A stretch of DNA of 64,000 nt from Spirochaetales bacterium (GTDB lineage: Bacteria; Spirochaetota; Spirochaetia; Sphaerochaetales; Sphaerochaetaceae): positions 1-64,000 of the forward strand of contig JAHDQJ010000048.1 of assembly GCA_018433865.1 (NCBI GenBank), in the 5' to 3' direction. The notes under the pieces are model-generated. The model had not been told where the DNA came from, did not search any database, and saw nothing but the letters and a program-made list of their open reading frames with translations. The translations under genes and the position numbers were made by a program. Positions 48,403 through 58,903 of the stretch are shown piece by piece (within the stretch, counting starts at the first letter, position 1; the number at the start of each line of letters is the position of its first letter).

Positions 48403-49860
48403 TCAGACCTGATAGGTCGATGAGGAGACGTTGCCTCCCGTTCCGGTCCAGTTCGTATGGAAGAATTCGCCTTCCGGCCGGTCGATGCGCTCGTAGGTGT
48501 GTGCACCGAAATAGTCTCTCTGGGCTTGCAGGAGGTTCGCGGGCAACCGCTCGCTCCGATAGCCATCGAAGAAGGAGAGTGCACTGCTCATGGCAGGAAC
48601 CGGGATGCCGGCGGTGACAGCCCGCGCGACGGTCCTTCTCCATGCTCCCTGGCAATCGGCCATGACCGAGACGAAATAGGGATCGACGAGAAGGTTCTGC
48701 AACGCCGGATTGCGGTCGAACGCATCCTTGATCTTCCCGAGGAAGACACTGCGGATGATACAGCCGCCGCGCCACATCAGGGCGATGCCGCCGTAGTTGA
48801 GATCCCAACCGTTTTCCTTCGCCGTCTCGCGCATCAGCATGTATCCCTGTGCGTAGCTTACGATCTTCGATGCAAGCAGTGCCTTGCGGGCATCCTCGAT
48901 GATCGCCTTCCGGTCTCCTTCGATCTTTTTCTCCGGACCGCTTATGACCCGGGAAGCTGCGACGCGTTCATGCTTCAATGCGGAGAGGCAACGGGCGTAG
49001 ACAGCCTCCACGATCAGTGTGACAGGGACACCCAGTTCGAGCGAGTTGATTCCCGTCCACTTGCCGGTTCCCTTCTGGCCCGCCTTGTCGAGGATCTTGG
49101 TGACCAGCGGCTTTCCGTCGGTATCGAGTGTCTTCATGATGTCGCGGGTGATCTCGATGAGGAAGCTGTCGAGCTCTCCCTCGTTCCACTCGGCAAATAC
49201 CTCGTGCAGCTCGTCGTGGGTGAGTCCGAGTCCGTTATGGAGCACGTCGTACGCCTCGCAGATCATCTGCATGTCACCGTACTCGATGCCGTTGTGGATC
49301 ATCTTCACATAGTGGCCCGCGCCGTCCTGCCCTACCCAGTCGCAGCAGGGACTGCCATCCTCGACCTTCGCCGCGATGCCCTGGAAAATGTCTTTCACCA
49401 GGGGCCAAGCCTCTTCATTCCCTCCGGGCATGATCGAAGGACCGCGTCGTGCTCCCTCCTCTCCACCGCTGACGCCGGTGCCGATGTAGAGGATGCCCTT
49501 CTCACGAAGATCGCGAGTCCGGCGTGTCGTGTCGGGGTAGTGTGAGTTTCCTCCGTCGATGATCAGGTCTCCTTTCTCGAGCAAGGGAACCAGCTGGTCG
49601 ATGAACGAGTCGACCACGTCGCCTGCCTTGACCATCAGCATGATCTTGCGGGGCTTCGCGAGCGTCCCGACGAAATCTTCGAGCGTGTGCGCTCCGATAA
49701 CGGTGTCACGACCCTTCGCCGCATCCTGGAGGAACTCCTCCGTCTTCGAGGCGGTCCGGTTGTATACCGCGACGGCATATCCGTGATCATTCATGTTCAG
49801 TACCAGGTTCTGGCCCATGACCGCCAGTCCGATCAACCCGATGTCAGCCTTCTTTCCCAT
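48403..49860 (-). CDS. gnd: 6-phosphogluconate dehydrogenase, decarboxylating
   Basis: It converts 6-phosphogluconate and NADP to ribulose-5-phosphate and CO2 in the pentose phosphate pathway. Rossmann start IGLIGLAVMGQNLVLNMNDHGYAVAVYNRT, catalytic KMIHNGIEYGDMQMICEAYDVL, and the C-terminal GAHTYERID...EFFHTNWTG are all present; 485 residues is normal. The ATG at 49860 follows AGGAGATCTGAGC. The LarA-like gene lies just upstream, with only 34 bases between them. Confidence 0.96.
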   Translation of the reverse strand: MGKKADIGLIGLAVMGQNLVLNMNDHGYAVAVYNRTASKTEEFLQDAAKGRDTVIGAHTLEDFVGTLAKPRKIMLMVKAGDVVDSFIDQLVPLLEKGDLIIDGGNSHYPDTTRRTRDLREKGILYIGTGVSGGEEGARRGPSIMPGGNEEAWPLVKDIFQGIAAKVEDGSPCCDWVGQDGAGHYVKMIHNGIEYGDMQMICEAYDVLHNGLGLTHDELHEVFAEWNEGELDSFLIEITRDIMKTLDTDGKPLVTKILDKAGQKGTGKWTGINSLELGVPVTLIVEAVYARCLSALKHERVAASRVISGPEKKIEGDRKAIIEDARKALLASKIVSYAQGYMLMRETAKENGWDLNYGGIALMWRGGCIIRSVFLGKIKDAFDRNPALQNLLVDPYFVSVMADCQGAWRRTVARAVTAGIPVPAMSSALSFFDGYRSERLPANLLQAQRDYFGAHTYERIDRPEGEFFHTNWTGTGGNVSSSTYQV

Positions 49861-49894
49861 GCTCAGATCTCCTTCTGCTTGCATTCTGTATGAT

Positions 49895-51169
49895 TCATGC
49901 ATCTTTGAAACGGTCGGCGTGTGCCCACAACCCTACCGCAGGATTCGAAATGAAATAATAACGCTCGCCATCGGCGGTGGTGTTCCACCCCTCGGCAGGC
50001 TTTTCCCCCATGTACCGCTCGGTCATCTGCTTCAGGTCGCCGTATAGGTACCCGACCGATTCGACCTCCTGCCGGCTCATGCGTCCCGGACAATAGCGGA
50101 TCGTGAACCTCCCCTCGGAGGATCCGTGGATGAGATGTGCCGCGGCGGAGAGGTTGTGCTTGAGTTCGTCGTGCTGTTCGACTGCACTGAGGACCGTTTC
50201 GGTACCGCGATAGCCATACTTGCGGATCAACCGGTCTATCTCCTTGTCCTCCCCGAAGGTATGTACGCCGGGGGCGAGGACGATCAGTTCTCCCCCGTCG
50301 GCGATGGCCATCCTGGTACGGTAGATGCTCTTGTTGCCGAGCCATGTGGTCCGGTACTCGCCGGGATCGAGGTAGACGACCACCTTCCGCAGCGGTTGTT
50401 CGACCATCGTGAAGTTGACTTGCAGCGAGAGCTCGCACGCTTCGTCGAAACACTCGCGGTCATCTCCCATGAACAGTCCCATGGGCACCATGGCACCGTT
50501 GGCGTCGCGTCCCACGACCGTCAATGCGAAGACGATCGGCAGATCCTGTGCGAAGTGGGTGAACGCGTAATCGAGGATTGCCCGGACAGGAGAATCGGCC
50601 CTGCCCATGATCCGTTCCATGCCATGCACGGCCCCGAGATAGTGGCTCTTGTTGATACCCTCCGCTCCTCCGGTTCCGACGAAGATGTTCTTCGTATGGT
50701 TCGCCATGCCGATCACCTCGTGGGGTACCACCTGCCCGAGGCTGAGGATCAGGTCGAACGAACCTTCGACGAGAAGGCGGTTCACCTGCGCGTCCCAGGA
50801 GTAGGAAAGACGTCCTTCCGAGACTTGTTCGACGAAGGAGGCGGGGACCGTTCCCAGCGTGACGACATCGTTGCGCCAGTCGTGTCCGATGAAAAGGCGA
50901 TGATCCACGCCGGGAAACATGATATCGAGCTCACCGGCGGTCATCGGCACATGGGTGCCGAGAGCGGGGAGAATGGCTTTCACCGCATCCCGGTAGTATT
51001 CGACGGCCCACACGGCCAAGGTTCCCCCCATGCCGTGCAATCGGGTGATGTCGGGAGGGAGCAGAAGCACGCGCTTGCGCTCGCCCAAGGTTGCCAATCC
51101 TTCGAAAAAAAGCTGTTTCATCCGTTCCACAGCCAACCCGTGCGCATCCTTCCCTCTCGCGTGTACCAT
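49895..51169 (-). CDS. LarA/DUF2088-family protein
   Basis: DUF2088 enzymes include nickel-pincer lactate racemase and relatives acting on other hydroxy acids. Visible family blocks are LLLPPDITRLHGMGG (the D-x-T-R substrate loop), GQVVPHEVIGMANHTKNIFVGTGG (a His and a Lys of the catalytic region) and an alpha-beta C-terminal domain. No larB or larC genes for the cofactor are nearby, so the substrate and nickel dependence are uncertain. AGGAGGATTCG precedes the ATG. Linked to gnd, it may feed a sugar-acid route. Confidence 0.8.
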   Translation of the reverse strand: MVHARGKDAHGLAVERMKQLFFEGLATLGERKRVLLLPPDITRLHGMGGTLAVWAVEYYRDAVKAILPALGTHVPMTAGELDIMFPGVDHRLFIGHDWRNDVVTLGTVPASFVEQVSEGRLSYSWDAQVNRLLVEGSFDLILSLGQVVPHEVIGMANHTKNIFVGTGGAEGINKSHYLGAVHGMERIMGRADSPVRAILDYAFTHFAQDLPIVFALTVVGRDANGAMVPMGLFMGDDRECFDEACELSLQVNFTMVEQPLRKVVVYLDPGEYRTTWLGNKSIYRTRMAIADGGELIVLAPGVHTFGEDKEIDRLIRKYGYRGTETVLSAVEQHDELKHNLSAAAHLIHGSSEGRFTIRYCPGRMSRQEVESVGYLYGDLKQMTERYMGEKPAEGWNTTADGERYYFISNPAVGLWAHADRFKDA

Positions 51170-51309
51170 CGAATCCTCCTGCGTACCATCGAAAGCTCGC
51201 CCAATACTAGCATATCGTGAAAACTATTCAAAGGCGTCCGGTACATTTCTGTGGCGGTTCGTCCTCCGAGGTGCGATAACAATTCATTGACTTCTCATCC
51301 CTTCCGAAC

Positions 51310-51336
51310 GCTTTTCTCACACTTTCATCCTACATT
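51310..51336 (+). promoter_or_regulatory. Candidate Pho box and -10 of pstS
   Basis: CTTTTCTCAC then ACTTTCATCC make two similar half-sites about one helical turn apart, ending just before TACATT (51331-51336), a plausible -10. This is the arrangement of PhoB-activated promoters, where the Pho box replaces the -35. The word CTTTTCTCA recurs upstream of phoB at 58867-58875. Confidence 0.6.
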
Positions 51337-51366
51337 CGGGTCACATAGCATTCCCAGGAGGAACTG

Positions 51367-52368
51367 ATGAGAACTTTCATGATTCTGTTGATGATCACCA
51401 TCGTATTCGCACCGCTCGGCGCGGGAGGAAGCAAGGAAGCACCTGTCGCTGCTGCACAGGGCGGATCGCTCGCGTGGATCGAAGGACCTTCCGTACACGG
51501 ACTTCCCGGTGTGAATCCGCTCAAGGTCAGCGGGAACATCATCACCGCCGGATCCTCGACGGTATTCCCGCTGAGCGAACGGATGGCCGAGCGCTTCAAG
51601 GAAGAGGGCTACGGCGGCACCATCACGATCGACAGCATCGGCAGCGGAGCTGGATTCGAACGCTTCACGGTGGCAGGCGAGACCGACATCGCGAACGCCA
51701 GTCGCGCGATCAAGGCCAAGGAGATCGAGAATGCAGCGAAGATCGGAAGGATTCCGATCGAATTCCGTGTCGGGACCGATGCGCTTGCCGTCACGGTGAG
51801 CAAGGAGAACACGTTCCTCAAGAGCGTGAGCAAGGAGCAGCTGGCGAAAATCTTCAGCACGGCGAAGCTGTGGTCGGATGTCGATCCCACCTGGCCGTCC
51901 CAGCCGATCCACCGCTTCATCCCCGGCACCGACAGCGGAACGTTCGACTACTTCTCCGAGGAGGTCTTCTCCAGCAACCCCGAACCGCTGCTTGCGGCTG
52001 CGAACCTGCAATTGAGCGAGGATGACAATATCCTGGTGCAGGGCATCAAGGGCAGCCCCTATGCGATCGGCTTCTTCGGGTACGCCTACTATGCGGAGAA
52101 CGCCGGGGCACTGAACATCCTGGCGATCGACGGGGTGGATGCCACCAGCGCGAACGTCGACAACGGCAGCTACCCGCTGGCGAGGCCCCTGTTCATCTAC
52201 TCCGATGCGAAGATCATGCGGGAGAAGCCGCAGGTGGCCGCATTCATCGACTTCTACCTGAGCTACGTGAACGAGGAAGTCGTGGGGGTGGGGTACTTCC
52301 CCGCGAACGAGGAGATCCTCCAGAAAGGACGCCAGGGATGGCTCGAGGCAATGAAGGACCTGTATTGA
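51367..52368 (+). CDS. pstS: Phosphate-binding protein PstS
   Basis: The export signal (RTFMILLMITIVFAPLGAGGSKE) lacks a lipobox Cys, so the protein is probably free in the periplasm. The phosphate-binding loops are clear: ITAGSSTVFPLSERMAERF, SIGSGAGFERF and PGTDSGTFDYFSEEVF. It opens the pstSCAB-phoU operon and begins after CCAGGAGGAACTG. Normal length (333). Confidence 0.95.
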   Translation: MRTFMILLMITIVFAPLGAGGSKEAPVAAAQGGSLAWIEGPSVHGLPGVNPLKVSGNIITAGSSTVFPLSERMAERFKEEGYGGTITIDSIGSGAGFERFTVAGETDIANASRAIKAKEIENAAKIGRIPIEFRVGTDALAVTVSKENTFLKSVSKEQLAKIFSTAKLWSDVDPTWPSQPIHRFIPGTDSGTFDYFSEEVFSSNPEPLLAAANLQLSEDDNILVQGIKGSPYAIGFFGYAYYAENAGALNILAIDGVDATSANVDNGSYPLARPLFIYSDAKIMREKPQVAAFIDFYLSYVNEEVVGVGYFPANEEILQKGRQGWLEAMKDLY

Positions 52369-52480
52369 CCAAGATTCAAGCAGGCATCGGGGGACACGAT
52401 CGCCTGAGGGCGATGCCGCAGGAATGTACCTGCGGCATTGCGTCGCAAGTGTCCTTTTCCGAAGCATGCGAAGGAGCATC

Positions 52481-53398
52481 ATGAGAAACATACCCCTTCA
52501 TCCGTTCGGCAAGCGACCCAGGATCCATGAGCGGATCATCGAGAGCATCCTCTTTCTCTTCGCTCTGCTTTCGATCGTGATCACCCTCGGCATCGCAATC
52601 ATCCTGATACGTGAGTCCTACCTGTTCTTCAGCGATCCCGAAGTCGGCTTCTGGGGGTTCTTGACGGGGAAGGAGTGGCAGCCGATGATCGGACGCTTCG
52701 GAATCCTCCCGCTGCTCAACGCAACGCTCATCACCAGTGTCATCGCGATGTCCCTCGGCATTCCGATCGGGCTGTTCGTGGCCATCTACCTGAGTGAATA
52801 TGCCTCGGACAAGACGCGAGGCATACTCAAGCCGGTACTCGAGGTCTTGGCGGGCATACCCACGATCGTCTACGGGTACTTCGCGCTCACCTTCATGACC
52901 CCGCTGTTGCGTTCGATCTTCGGCGACGGTACGGTGGAGATCTACAATACCGCTTCCGCGGGCTTGGTCATCGGCATCCTCGTGCTGCCGATGATCGCGA
53001 CCATGGCGGAGGATGCCATCGGCGCCGTTCCGAAAGAGTTGCGCCTCGCTGCCTACGCACTGGGAGCGACGAAGCTGGAGACGACCATCCGCGTGGTGAT
53101 CCCCGCGGCACTCAGCGGTCTTTCCGCCACATTCCTGCTTGCGCTCTCGCGGGCGATCGGTGAGACGATGATCGTCGCACTCGCCGCCGGAGCGGGTCCG
53201 AAACTTTCTTTCAACCCATTCCGGGCCGCGGAGACCATCACCGGATATATCGTCCGGATCAGCAGCGGGGATGTCAGCTACAATTCGGTCGACTACAACA
53301 GTATCTTCGCCCTCGGCCTTGTACTGTTCGTCATCACCTTCACCTTGAACATGGTCTCGAGAAAGATCTCGAACCTCTTCCACCAGGAGTATGATTGA
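52481..53398 (+). CDS. pstC: Phosphate ABC permease PstC
   Basis: I choose the ATG at 52481 with AAGGAGCATC upstream over earlier in-frame starts. Spans and the EAA-type loop (PKELRLAAYALGATKLETTIRVVIPAALSGLSATF) are typical. It overlaps the start region of pstA by 8 bases if pstA begins at 53391, or is adjacent if at 53400. Confidence 0.93.
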   Translation: MRNIPLHPFGKRPRIHERIIESILFLFALLSIVITLGIAIILIRESYLFFSDPEVGFWGFLTGKEWQPMIGRFGILPLLNATLITSVIAMSLGIPIGLFVAIYLSEYASDKTRGILKPVLEVLAGIPTIVYGYFALTFMTPLLRSIFGDGTVEIYNTASAGLVIGILVLPMIATMAEDAIGAVPKELRLAAYALGATKLETTIRVVIPAALSGLSATFLLALSRAIGETMIVALAAGAGPKLSFNPFRAAETITGYIVRISSGDVSYNSVDYNSIFALGLVLFVITFTLNMVSRKISNLFHQEYD

Positions 53399-53399
53399 G

Positions 53400-54659
53400 A
53401 TGAGTGGCATGCATGCTTTCGGAAAGGCGCAAGACATCGCCGCGCTCATGAACCGCCGTCGTGCCAACGCGGTGGCGTGGAACTTGGTATTCATCCTCTC
53501 CACCGCCCTGGCAGTGCTCTTCTTGCTGTTGTTGGTATGCTCGATCGTCGACTCGGTATTCGGGTACGCCGTACTGACGGATGAGATCGAGCCATCCGCC
53601 TTGGTTCCCGCGAAATCCTCCGTCGGCGATTTTTCCCGCCAGGAACTTGAAGAGGTCGCGTTGACGCGACTGTCCAGCGGAGTGCTGCGCCGTGTCGAGC
53701 ATGAGAAACCGATCGCACAACGGTCGGACAAGGACCTGCGCGACCTTGTGGAACACTATGTGGTGAAACCGAAGGTGCTCAGGACCTGGGGGTTCTGGGA
53801 TTCGCTCACCAAGAGGGCAGAGGTCTCTGCATTCATCGCACGGAATCCCGGTTCCTACGCGTCTTTCCGTTCCTGGCTGACCCCCTCCTTCATCGTCTCC
53901 GACCAGAGTGCCGATCCTTTGCGTGCTGGCATCAGGACCGCCCTGCTCGGGTCGCTGTGGATCATCATGATCACCTTCCTGTTCGCTTTTCCCGTCGGTG
54001 TCGGTGCGGCGATCTACCTGCAGGAATATGCCCTTGACACCAGGCTGAACAGGATATTGAAACTGAACATTTTCAACCTTTCGGCGGTTCCTTCCATCAT
54101 CTACGGGTTGCTCGGGCTCGCAGTCTTCGTCCGGGCGATGGAACCGTTCACCAGCGGTGCGCTCTTCAGGAGCTTCACCGACAACACCGCCAACGGAAGG
54201 ACGATCGTATCGGGAGGCCTGACGCTGGGATTGCTGGTGTTGCCGATCATCATCATCAACACGCAGGAGGCCCTCAAGGCGGTTCCCGACTCGCTGCGCA
54301 TGAGTGCCTACGGCGTAGGTGCGACCAAATGGCAGACCATCTGGTACCAAGTGCTCCCGGTCAGCGTGGATCGCATCCTCACCGGGACGATCCTGGCACT
54401 TTCGCGAGCCTTGGGCGAGACGGCACCGTTGGTCGTCATCGGGGCATCGACCTTCATCAGTGTCGACCCTTCCGGAATTTTCAGCAAATTCACCACCTTG
54501 CCGATCCAGATCTACCAGTGGTCGGCGAGACCGCAAGGCGCGTATCGGAACATCGCGGCGGCAGCGATCGTGTCATTGATGATCCTGCTGCTTCTGATGA
54601 ACAGCGTCGCCATCCACACCCGCGACAAGATCGCAAAGAAGAAGAGGCTTGAATCATGA
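53400..54659 (+). CDS. pstA: Phosphate ABC permease PstA
   Basis: The ATG at 53400 gives proper spacing to CCAGGAG; one at 53391 would be too close. The permease is longer than usual (419) because of a 130-residue periplasmic segment between span one and two ([19 protein letters not shown] to [16 protein letters not shown]). Long loops of this kind occur in spirochaete and Bacteroides PstA. The EAA loop [31 protein letters not shown] is standard. Confidence 0.92.
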   Translation: MSGMHAFGKAQDIAALMNRRRANAVAWNLVFILSTALAVLFLLLLVCSIVDSVFGYAVLTDEIEPSALVPAKSSVGDFSRQELEEVALTRLSSGVLRRVEHEKPIAQRSDKDLRDLVEHYVVKPKVLRTWGFWDSLTKRAEVSAFIARNPGSYASFRSWLTPSFIVSDQSADPLRAGIRTALLGSLWIIMITFLFAFPVGVGAAIYLQEYALDTRLNRILKLNIFNLSAVPSIIYGLLGLAVFVRAMEPFTSGALFRSFTDNTANGRTIVSGGLTLGLLVLPIIIINTQEALKAVPDSLRMSAYGVGATKWQTIWYQVLPVSVDRILTGTILALSRALGETAPLVVIGASTFISVDPSGIFSKFTTLPIQIYQWSARPQGAYRNIAAAAIVSLMILLLLMNSVAIHTRDKIAKKKRLES

Positions 54660-55483
54660 ACAATCACCCGGCAGCGCTCGCGCTGCACCACCTTGGAGCT
54701 GCGACCGATGTTCCGAAGGAACGCCCCATCTTGCAGCTGCAGCAGGTCAACATCCATTACGGCCAGTTCCACGCGGTAAAGGATGCCACGTTCGATATCC
54801 TGGAGAAACACGTGACCGCGTTCATCGGACCTTCGGGTTGCGGCAAGAGCACCGTGCTCAGGAGCATCAACCGGATGAACGACATGATCCGAGGTTCCCG
54901 GATGGAGGGGAAGATCCTCTTCAACGACCACGACCTCTATGCGGATCAAGTCGACCCGGTATTGATCAGGAGACGGATCGGTATGGTGTTCCAGAAGCCG
55001 AACCCCTTTCCCAAGAGCATCCATGAGAACATCGCATGGGGTGCGAGGATCAATGGGTACAAGGGGGATTTCGACGAATTGGTGGAGCAGAGCTTGCGAC
55101 AAGCGGCCCTGTGGGACGAGGTGAAGGACAAGCTGAAGCAGAATGCGCTCCGTCTGAGCGGTGGCCAGCAGCAGCGGCTCTGCATCGCCCGGACCATCGC
55201 GGTGCAGCCTGAGGTCATCCTCATGGACGAACCTGCAAGCGCACTCGATCCGATCGCAACGGGACGTATCGAGGAATTGATCCTCGAACTGAAGAATTCC
55301 TATACGATCGTGATCGTGACGCATAACATGGGGCAGGCCTCCCGGGTCAGCGACCATACCGCGTTCTTCATGGTCGATGAGAAGCGGACGGGGTACTTGC
55401 AGGAATACGCGCCGACCGAACAGCTGTTCCTCAATCCGCAACACAAGAAGACAGAACAGTACATCTCGGGCAAGTTCGGTTGA
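54656..55483 (+). CDS. pstB: Phosphate ABC ATPase PstB
   Basis: Walker [22 protein letters not shown], signature [18 protein letters not shown], Walker [13 protein letters not shown] and switch His THNM are complete. PstB powers phosphate uptake; 275 residues includes a short N-terminal extension. The ATG overlaps the pstA stop. Confidence 0.96.
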   Translation: MNNHPAALALHHLGAATDVPKERPILQLQQVNIHYGQFHAVKDATFDILEKHVTAFIGPSGCGKSTVLRSINRMNDMIRGSRMEGKILFNDHDLYADQVDPVLIRRRIGMVFQKPNPFPKSIHENIAWGARINGYKGDFDELVEQSLRQAALWDEVKDKLKQNALRLSGGQQQRLCIARTIAVQPEVILMDEPASALDPIATGRIEELILELKNSYTIVIVTHNMGQASRVSDHTAFFMVDEKRTGYLQEYAPTEQLFLNPQHKKTEQYISGKFG

Positions 55484-55511
55484 TGCCGGACTTCCGGGCA
55501 AGGAGGGAAAC

Positions 55512-56204
55512 ATGGAGATGAAGAGGGCGAATTCCTTGGAAGAGAAGATGCGATTCTACCAGGAGATGTTGATCCAGATGGTCAACAGGGTGGAGGAGGC
55601 GATCCTGCAAGCGCAGCATGCGTTCCGCAATCATGACACCGAACTGGCTCGCAAGGTGATCGCAAATGATTGGTTCATAGACCAACTGCAGGATATGGTG
55701 GAGAACGACGGGGTGCGTCTCTTGATCTCCGAGACTCCCTACGGGCATTACATGCGCCATATCATCGCGGGGATGAAGATCGTCTCGAGCCTTGAGCGGA
55801 TGGGTGACCATGCCGCCCATCTGGCGAAGATGTCCACCGCGAAGGAGTACGACCTGTGCGTGCCGTTCGTCGAACGGATCGGGGAGATGGCCCTGCTCGG
55901 TGCAACCATGACACGCATGGCCGTCGAAGCTTTCATGGACGTGAAGTCGGAGAAAGCCATCGAGGTCGCGCTGATGGACGATCGGATGGATGCGATGCGC
56001 AATGATATCAATCGTGACCTGTTCGCGACGCAACCGACGGGGCCTGGCGAGATGGAACGCCTGCTGAACCTTTTTTATCTCACCAAGGAGATGGAGCGGT
56101 TCGGCGATCACGTGACCACGATATGCCGATGGATCGTCTACATGGAGAAGGGGGAACGCCCTCGGCTCAACGGTCCTAGGGACGGCTCTCCCGTCATGGC
56201 TTGA
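55512..56204 (+). CDS. phoU: Phosphate uptake regulator PhoU
   Basis: The ATG at 55512 follows AGGAGGGAAAC. Two three-helix bundles are visible (EKMRFYQEMLIQMVNRVEEAILQAQHAFRNHDTELARKVIANDWFIDQLQDMVEND, and a second half with SSLERMGDHAAHLAKM and EMERFGDHVTTICRW). The ERxGDH and ERFGDH motifs bind metal clusters in PhoU. It converges on phoR and the two coding ends overlap by 11 bases. Confidence 0.93.
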   Translation: MEMKRANSLEEKMRFYQEMLIQMVNRVEEAILQAQHAFRNHDTELARKVIANDWFIDQLQDMVENDGVRLLISETPYGHYMRHIIAGMKIVSSLERMGDHAAHLAKMSTAKEYDLCVPFVERIGEMALLGATMTRMAVEAFMDVKSEKAIEVALMDDRMDAMRNDINRDLFATQPTGPGEMERLLNLFYLTKEMERFGDHVTTICRWIVYMEKGERPRLNGPRDGSPVMA

Positions 56205-58095
56205 CGCGCGAAGCCGCTCTCAGCGACCTCCCTTCCTTCCTTCCGGTGGAAAACAATGCCTCGCTCTTTCCCTGCAGCGAGTTCATCTCGCTGCCACTGC
56301 GGGGGAGGGATATGGTAAAGGTGCTGCCCTTGCCAAGCTCGCTGGCCACCTTCACCGTTCCTCCATGTACCTGGACGATATGTTTCACGATGGAGAGTCC
56401 CAGCCCGGTTCCTCCTTGGCTGCGACTGCGTGCCGCGTCGACGCGGTAGAACCGCTCGAAGATACGCTGTTGCGATTCCTTGGGAATTCCTTGTCCGGTA
56501 TCGATTACGTGGAAGTGTACGGTCCTCTCGTCAACCGTAGTCTTCAGGTGCACCGTGGATCCTTCGTCGGAATAGGTGATTGCGTTGACCACGAGATTGG
56601 AGAGGGCTTGGACGATCAGCGGTCCGTTCGCCAGCAATTCAAGCTGATTGGGATTCTCGATGGCCGCCGCGATCGTGCTCCGTTTCTGCTCAGCACGGAA
56701 GCGGCAGGATTCCACCGTCTCGTCGAGCAGCTGTTCTACCTGATTCCAGGTCTTCGCCGGAGCGGTCTGCTGCTGTTCGAGCGATGAGAGCAATAACAGG
56801 TCCTCCACGATCCGTTGCATGTTGGTGGCCTGCCTGAGGATGATGGAGAGGAATCTCTCCAACTCCTGAGGCTGCTCTTTCGCCCCGTCATGCAGGGTCT
56901 GGGCGAAACCGGCGATCGCGGTGATGGGGGTTTTCAGTTCATGGGAGACATTTGCCACGAAGTCCTTGCGCATCTGCTCGAGCCGTCGCAATTCCGTGAT
57001 ATCGTTCACCGTCAGTACGATGCCGTCGATGTCCGAACCTGAGCGTACGGGAACCGCAAGCAGTTTCAATGTACGGGCATGTTCCCTGCCCACGACTTGG
57101 GCTGTCTCACCGAAGAGATGTCCGTGGTGTGCGATCGTCACCTCACGGGGTTTCCCGTCGGCCAAGGTCTTCTCGCATGCTCCAGTGATCTCCGTGGAAC
57201 TGATGAGCCTGACCAGGGCCGATCCCTCGATCGCCGGACTGCCTTCCGGCAGGTGACCGAACAGGAAGGTGACGGCAGCTTGGTTGGCCACCTTGATGAC
57301 CAGCGAGCGATCTGCCAGGAGAATCCCCTCGTTCATGTGTTCCAGGATTGTCTGCACCTGTTGGCGGCCCGATTCGACTTCCCCGATGGTAGAACGCAGC
57401 CTCAAGGCCATCTCCTGCATGGTGGCGGCCAGTTCCGCCATCTCCTTCGGGCTGTCGATGGTGATGCGGGCCATGAGGTCTCCCTCTGCATAGCGCGATG
57501 CCCCCTCCTTGATCTTTGCCAATGGGCGGGTGAGCATCGTGATGCTGAATGCCGTCGCGATCGAGACCAGCACGATGAGCACGGCGATGCCTCCGAAAAA
57601 GAGCCTCTGGTAGGTCTGTTGGTATGACTGCAGCTGGTTCAGCGTGGTCGAGAGCCGCAATACGGCGATCTCGGGCACATCATCCACCCGGATGGCATGG
57701 TAGAGCACCGGCAGCCGCTGAGTGGCGCTGCGGCGCTCGCTGGTGGCGCTGCCCGCATCCAAGGCCTCCTGCACCTCCTGTCTGTAGAGGTGGTTGTCCA
57801 TGGTCGCTTCTTCATGGTCCGAATCGTAGAGGACCACACCGTTCTTTCCGATGATCGTGATCCGCAACGCCGTGGCTCGCGCATAGGAGTCGAACCGGTC
57901 AGGATCGATGACATAGCCGTCTCGCTCGAGCTCCTGCTTCAGGTATGTCGCATTGTTAGCCAGTTGTGTGTACGTGCTCTGTCGCAGTGTGACGCTGAAG
58001 GAACGGTCGGCGATGAACAGGCTGCCTGCAAGCGCGAGCAACAGTACCAAAAGTGTCAGGATGATCAGTCGTTGCCGGATGGTGTTGCCGATCAT
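56194..58095 (-). CDS. phoR: Phosphate sensor histidine kinase PhoR
   Basis: Domains in order: membrane span (about 8-28), periplasmic region (30-165), second span (about 166-188), HAMP (190-240), PAS-like (about 245-365), HisKA with His385 in VSHELKTPITAI, and HATPase (N box NLVVNAITYSDEG, G1 IDTGQGIP, G2 GGTGLGLSIVKHIVQVHGG). The 3' end overlaps convergent phoU. It reports the Pst/PhoU state to PhoB, whose gene it follows by ATGA overlap. Confidence 0.94.
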   Translation of the reverse strand: MIGNTIRQRLIILTLLVLLLALAGSLFIADRSFSVTLRQSTYTQLANNATYLKQELERDGYVIDPDRFDSYARATALRITIIGKNGVVLYDSDHEEATMDNHLYRQEVQEALDAGSATSERRSATQRLPVLYHAIRVDDVPEIAVLRLSTTLNQLQSYQQTYQRLFFGGIAVLIVLVSIATAFSITMLTRPLAKIKEGASRYAEGDLMARITIDSPKEMAELAATMQEMALRLRSTIGEVESGRQQVQTILEHMNEGILLADRSLVIKVANQAAVTFLFGHLPEGSPAIEGSALVRLISSTEITGACEKTLADGKPREVTIAHHGHLFGETAQVVGREHARTLKLLAVPVRSGSDIDGIVLTVNDITELRRLEQMRKDFVANVSHELKTPITAIAGFAQTLHDGAKEQPQELERFLSIILRQATNMQRIVEDLLLLSSLEQQQTAPAKTWNQVEQLLDETVESCRFRAEQKRSTIAAAIENPNQLELLANGPLIVQALSNLVVNAITYSDEGSTVHLKTTVDERTVHFHVIDTGQGIPKESQQRIFERFYRVDAARSRSQGGTGLGLSIVKHIVQVHGGTVKVASELGKGSTFTISLPRSGSEMNSLQGKSEALFSTGRKEGRSLRAASRVKP

Positions 58096-58799
58096 TGCTT
58101 GTCCTGGAATGAGTATCCGATGCCCCAGACCGTCTTGATCACCGTCCCGCTGTCGCCAAGCTTGCGTCGCAGGGAGGCGATCTGCACATCGATGGAGCGC
58201 TCGGTGACGGGATAGTCGTTTCCGCGGATGCCGGTGATGAGTTGTCCCCTTGTATAGACACGTCCCGGTGAGGAAGCCAGCAGGGAGAGGAGGGAGAACT
58301 CACTGGCCGTGAGACTCAACTGTTCCTTCTCCCAAAAAGCCTCATGACGATCGGGATCGATCGTGAGCTCTCCCGCTTCGATCAGTGCGGGTCGCGCGGC
58401 ATCCTCGGCCGGCAAGACCGAAGCGGTCCTCCGAAGCAACGCCTTCACGTTCGCCACGAGGACTTTCGGGCTGAATGGCTTGGGCAGGTAGTTGTCGGCA
58501 CCGAGTTCAAGTCCGGTGATGATGTCGCTCTCGTCCGTCCGTGCCGATACGATGATGATGGGCAGCTCCCTTTTGTGCCACATGAAGCGTACGGTCTTGA
58601 GGACCTCGATCCCGCTGACACCGGGAAGCATCAGGTCCAGCAACACCAAGTCGGGATGTTCGCGCTCGATCATCCTCAAGGCCTCATGCCCTTCCGATGC
58701 CGCGAGGGTGGAAAATCCTTCCTTCTCCAGGTGGTAGCGAATCAGCTCCTGGATATCAGGTTCATCCTCCACCACCAGTATGGTCTTCTCCTCGATCAT
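58092..58799 (-). CDS. phoB: Phosphate response regulator PhoB
   Basis: A receiver with acidic pocket EDE and phosphoacceptor Asp55 (LVLLDLMLPG) is followed by an OmpR-type winged helix (LSLTASEFSLLSLLASSPGRVYTRGQLITGIRG, RSIDVQIASLRRKLGD). Start at the ATG at 58799 rather than further upstream, as the family begins here (MIEEKTILVVEDEPD). It activates pst through Pho boxes. Confidence 0.94.
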   Translation of the reverse strand: MIEEKTILVVEDEPDIQELIRYHLEKEGFSTLAASEGHEALRMIEREHPDLVLLDLMLPGVSGIEVLKTVRFMWHKRELPIIIVSARTDESDIITGLELGADNYLPKPFSPKVLVANVKALLRRTASVLPAEDAARPALIEAGELTIDPDRHEAFWEKEQLSLTASEFSLLSLLASSPGRVYTRGQLITGIRGNDYPVTERSIDVQIASLRRKLGDSGTVIKTVWGIGYSFQDKQ

Positions 58800-58903
58800 G
58801 CACCAACGGTACCAGAATCGGCAGGGTTTTCCCAGTGTCTTGCGTGCAGGCAGGGACGAATTCACACTTTTCTCATGATTCGGGAGGAAGGGAACGCAAT
58901 GTC

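Noticed and set aside
29803-58100. Many long frames opposite the chromosomal genes (for example 31676-33040, 42365-43462, 52376-53731)
   Set aside because: They are antisense to well-identified genes, lack ribosome sites and family features, and result from GC-rich codon bias.
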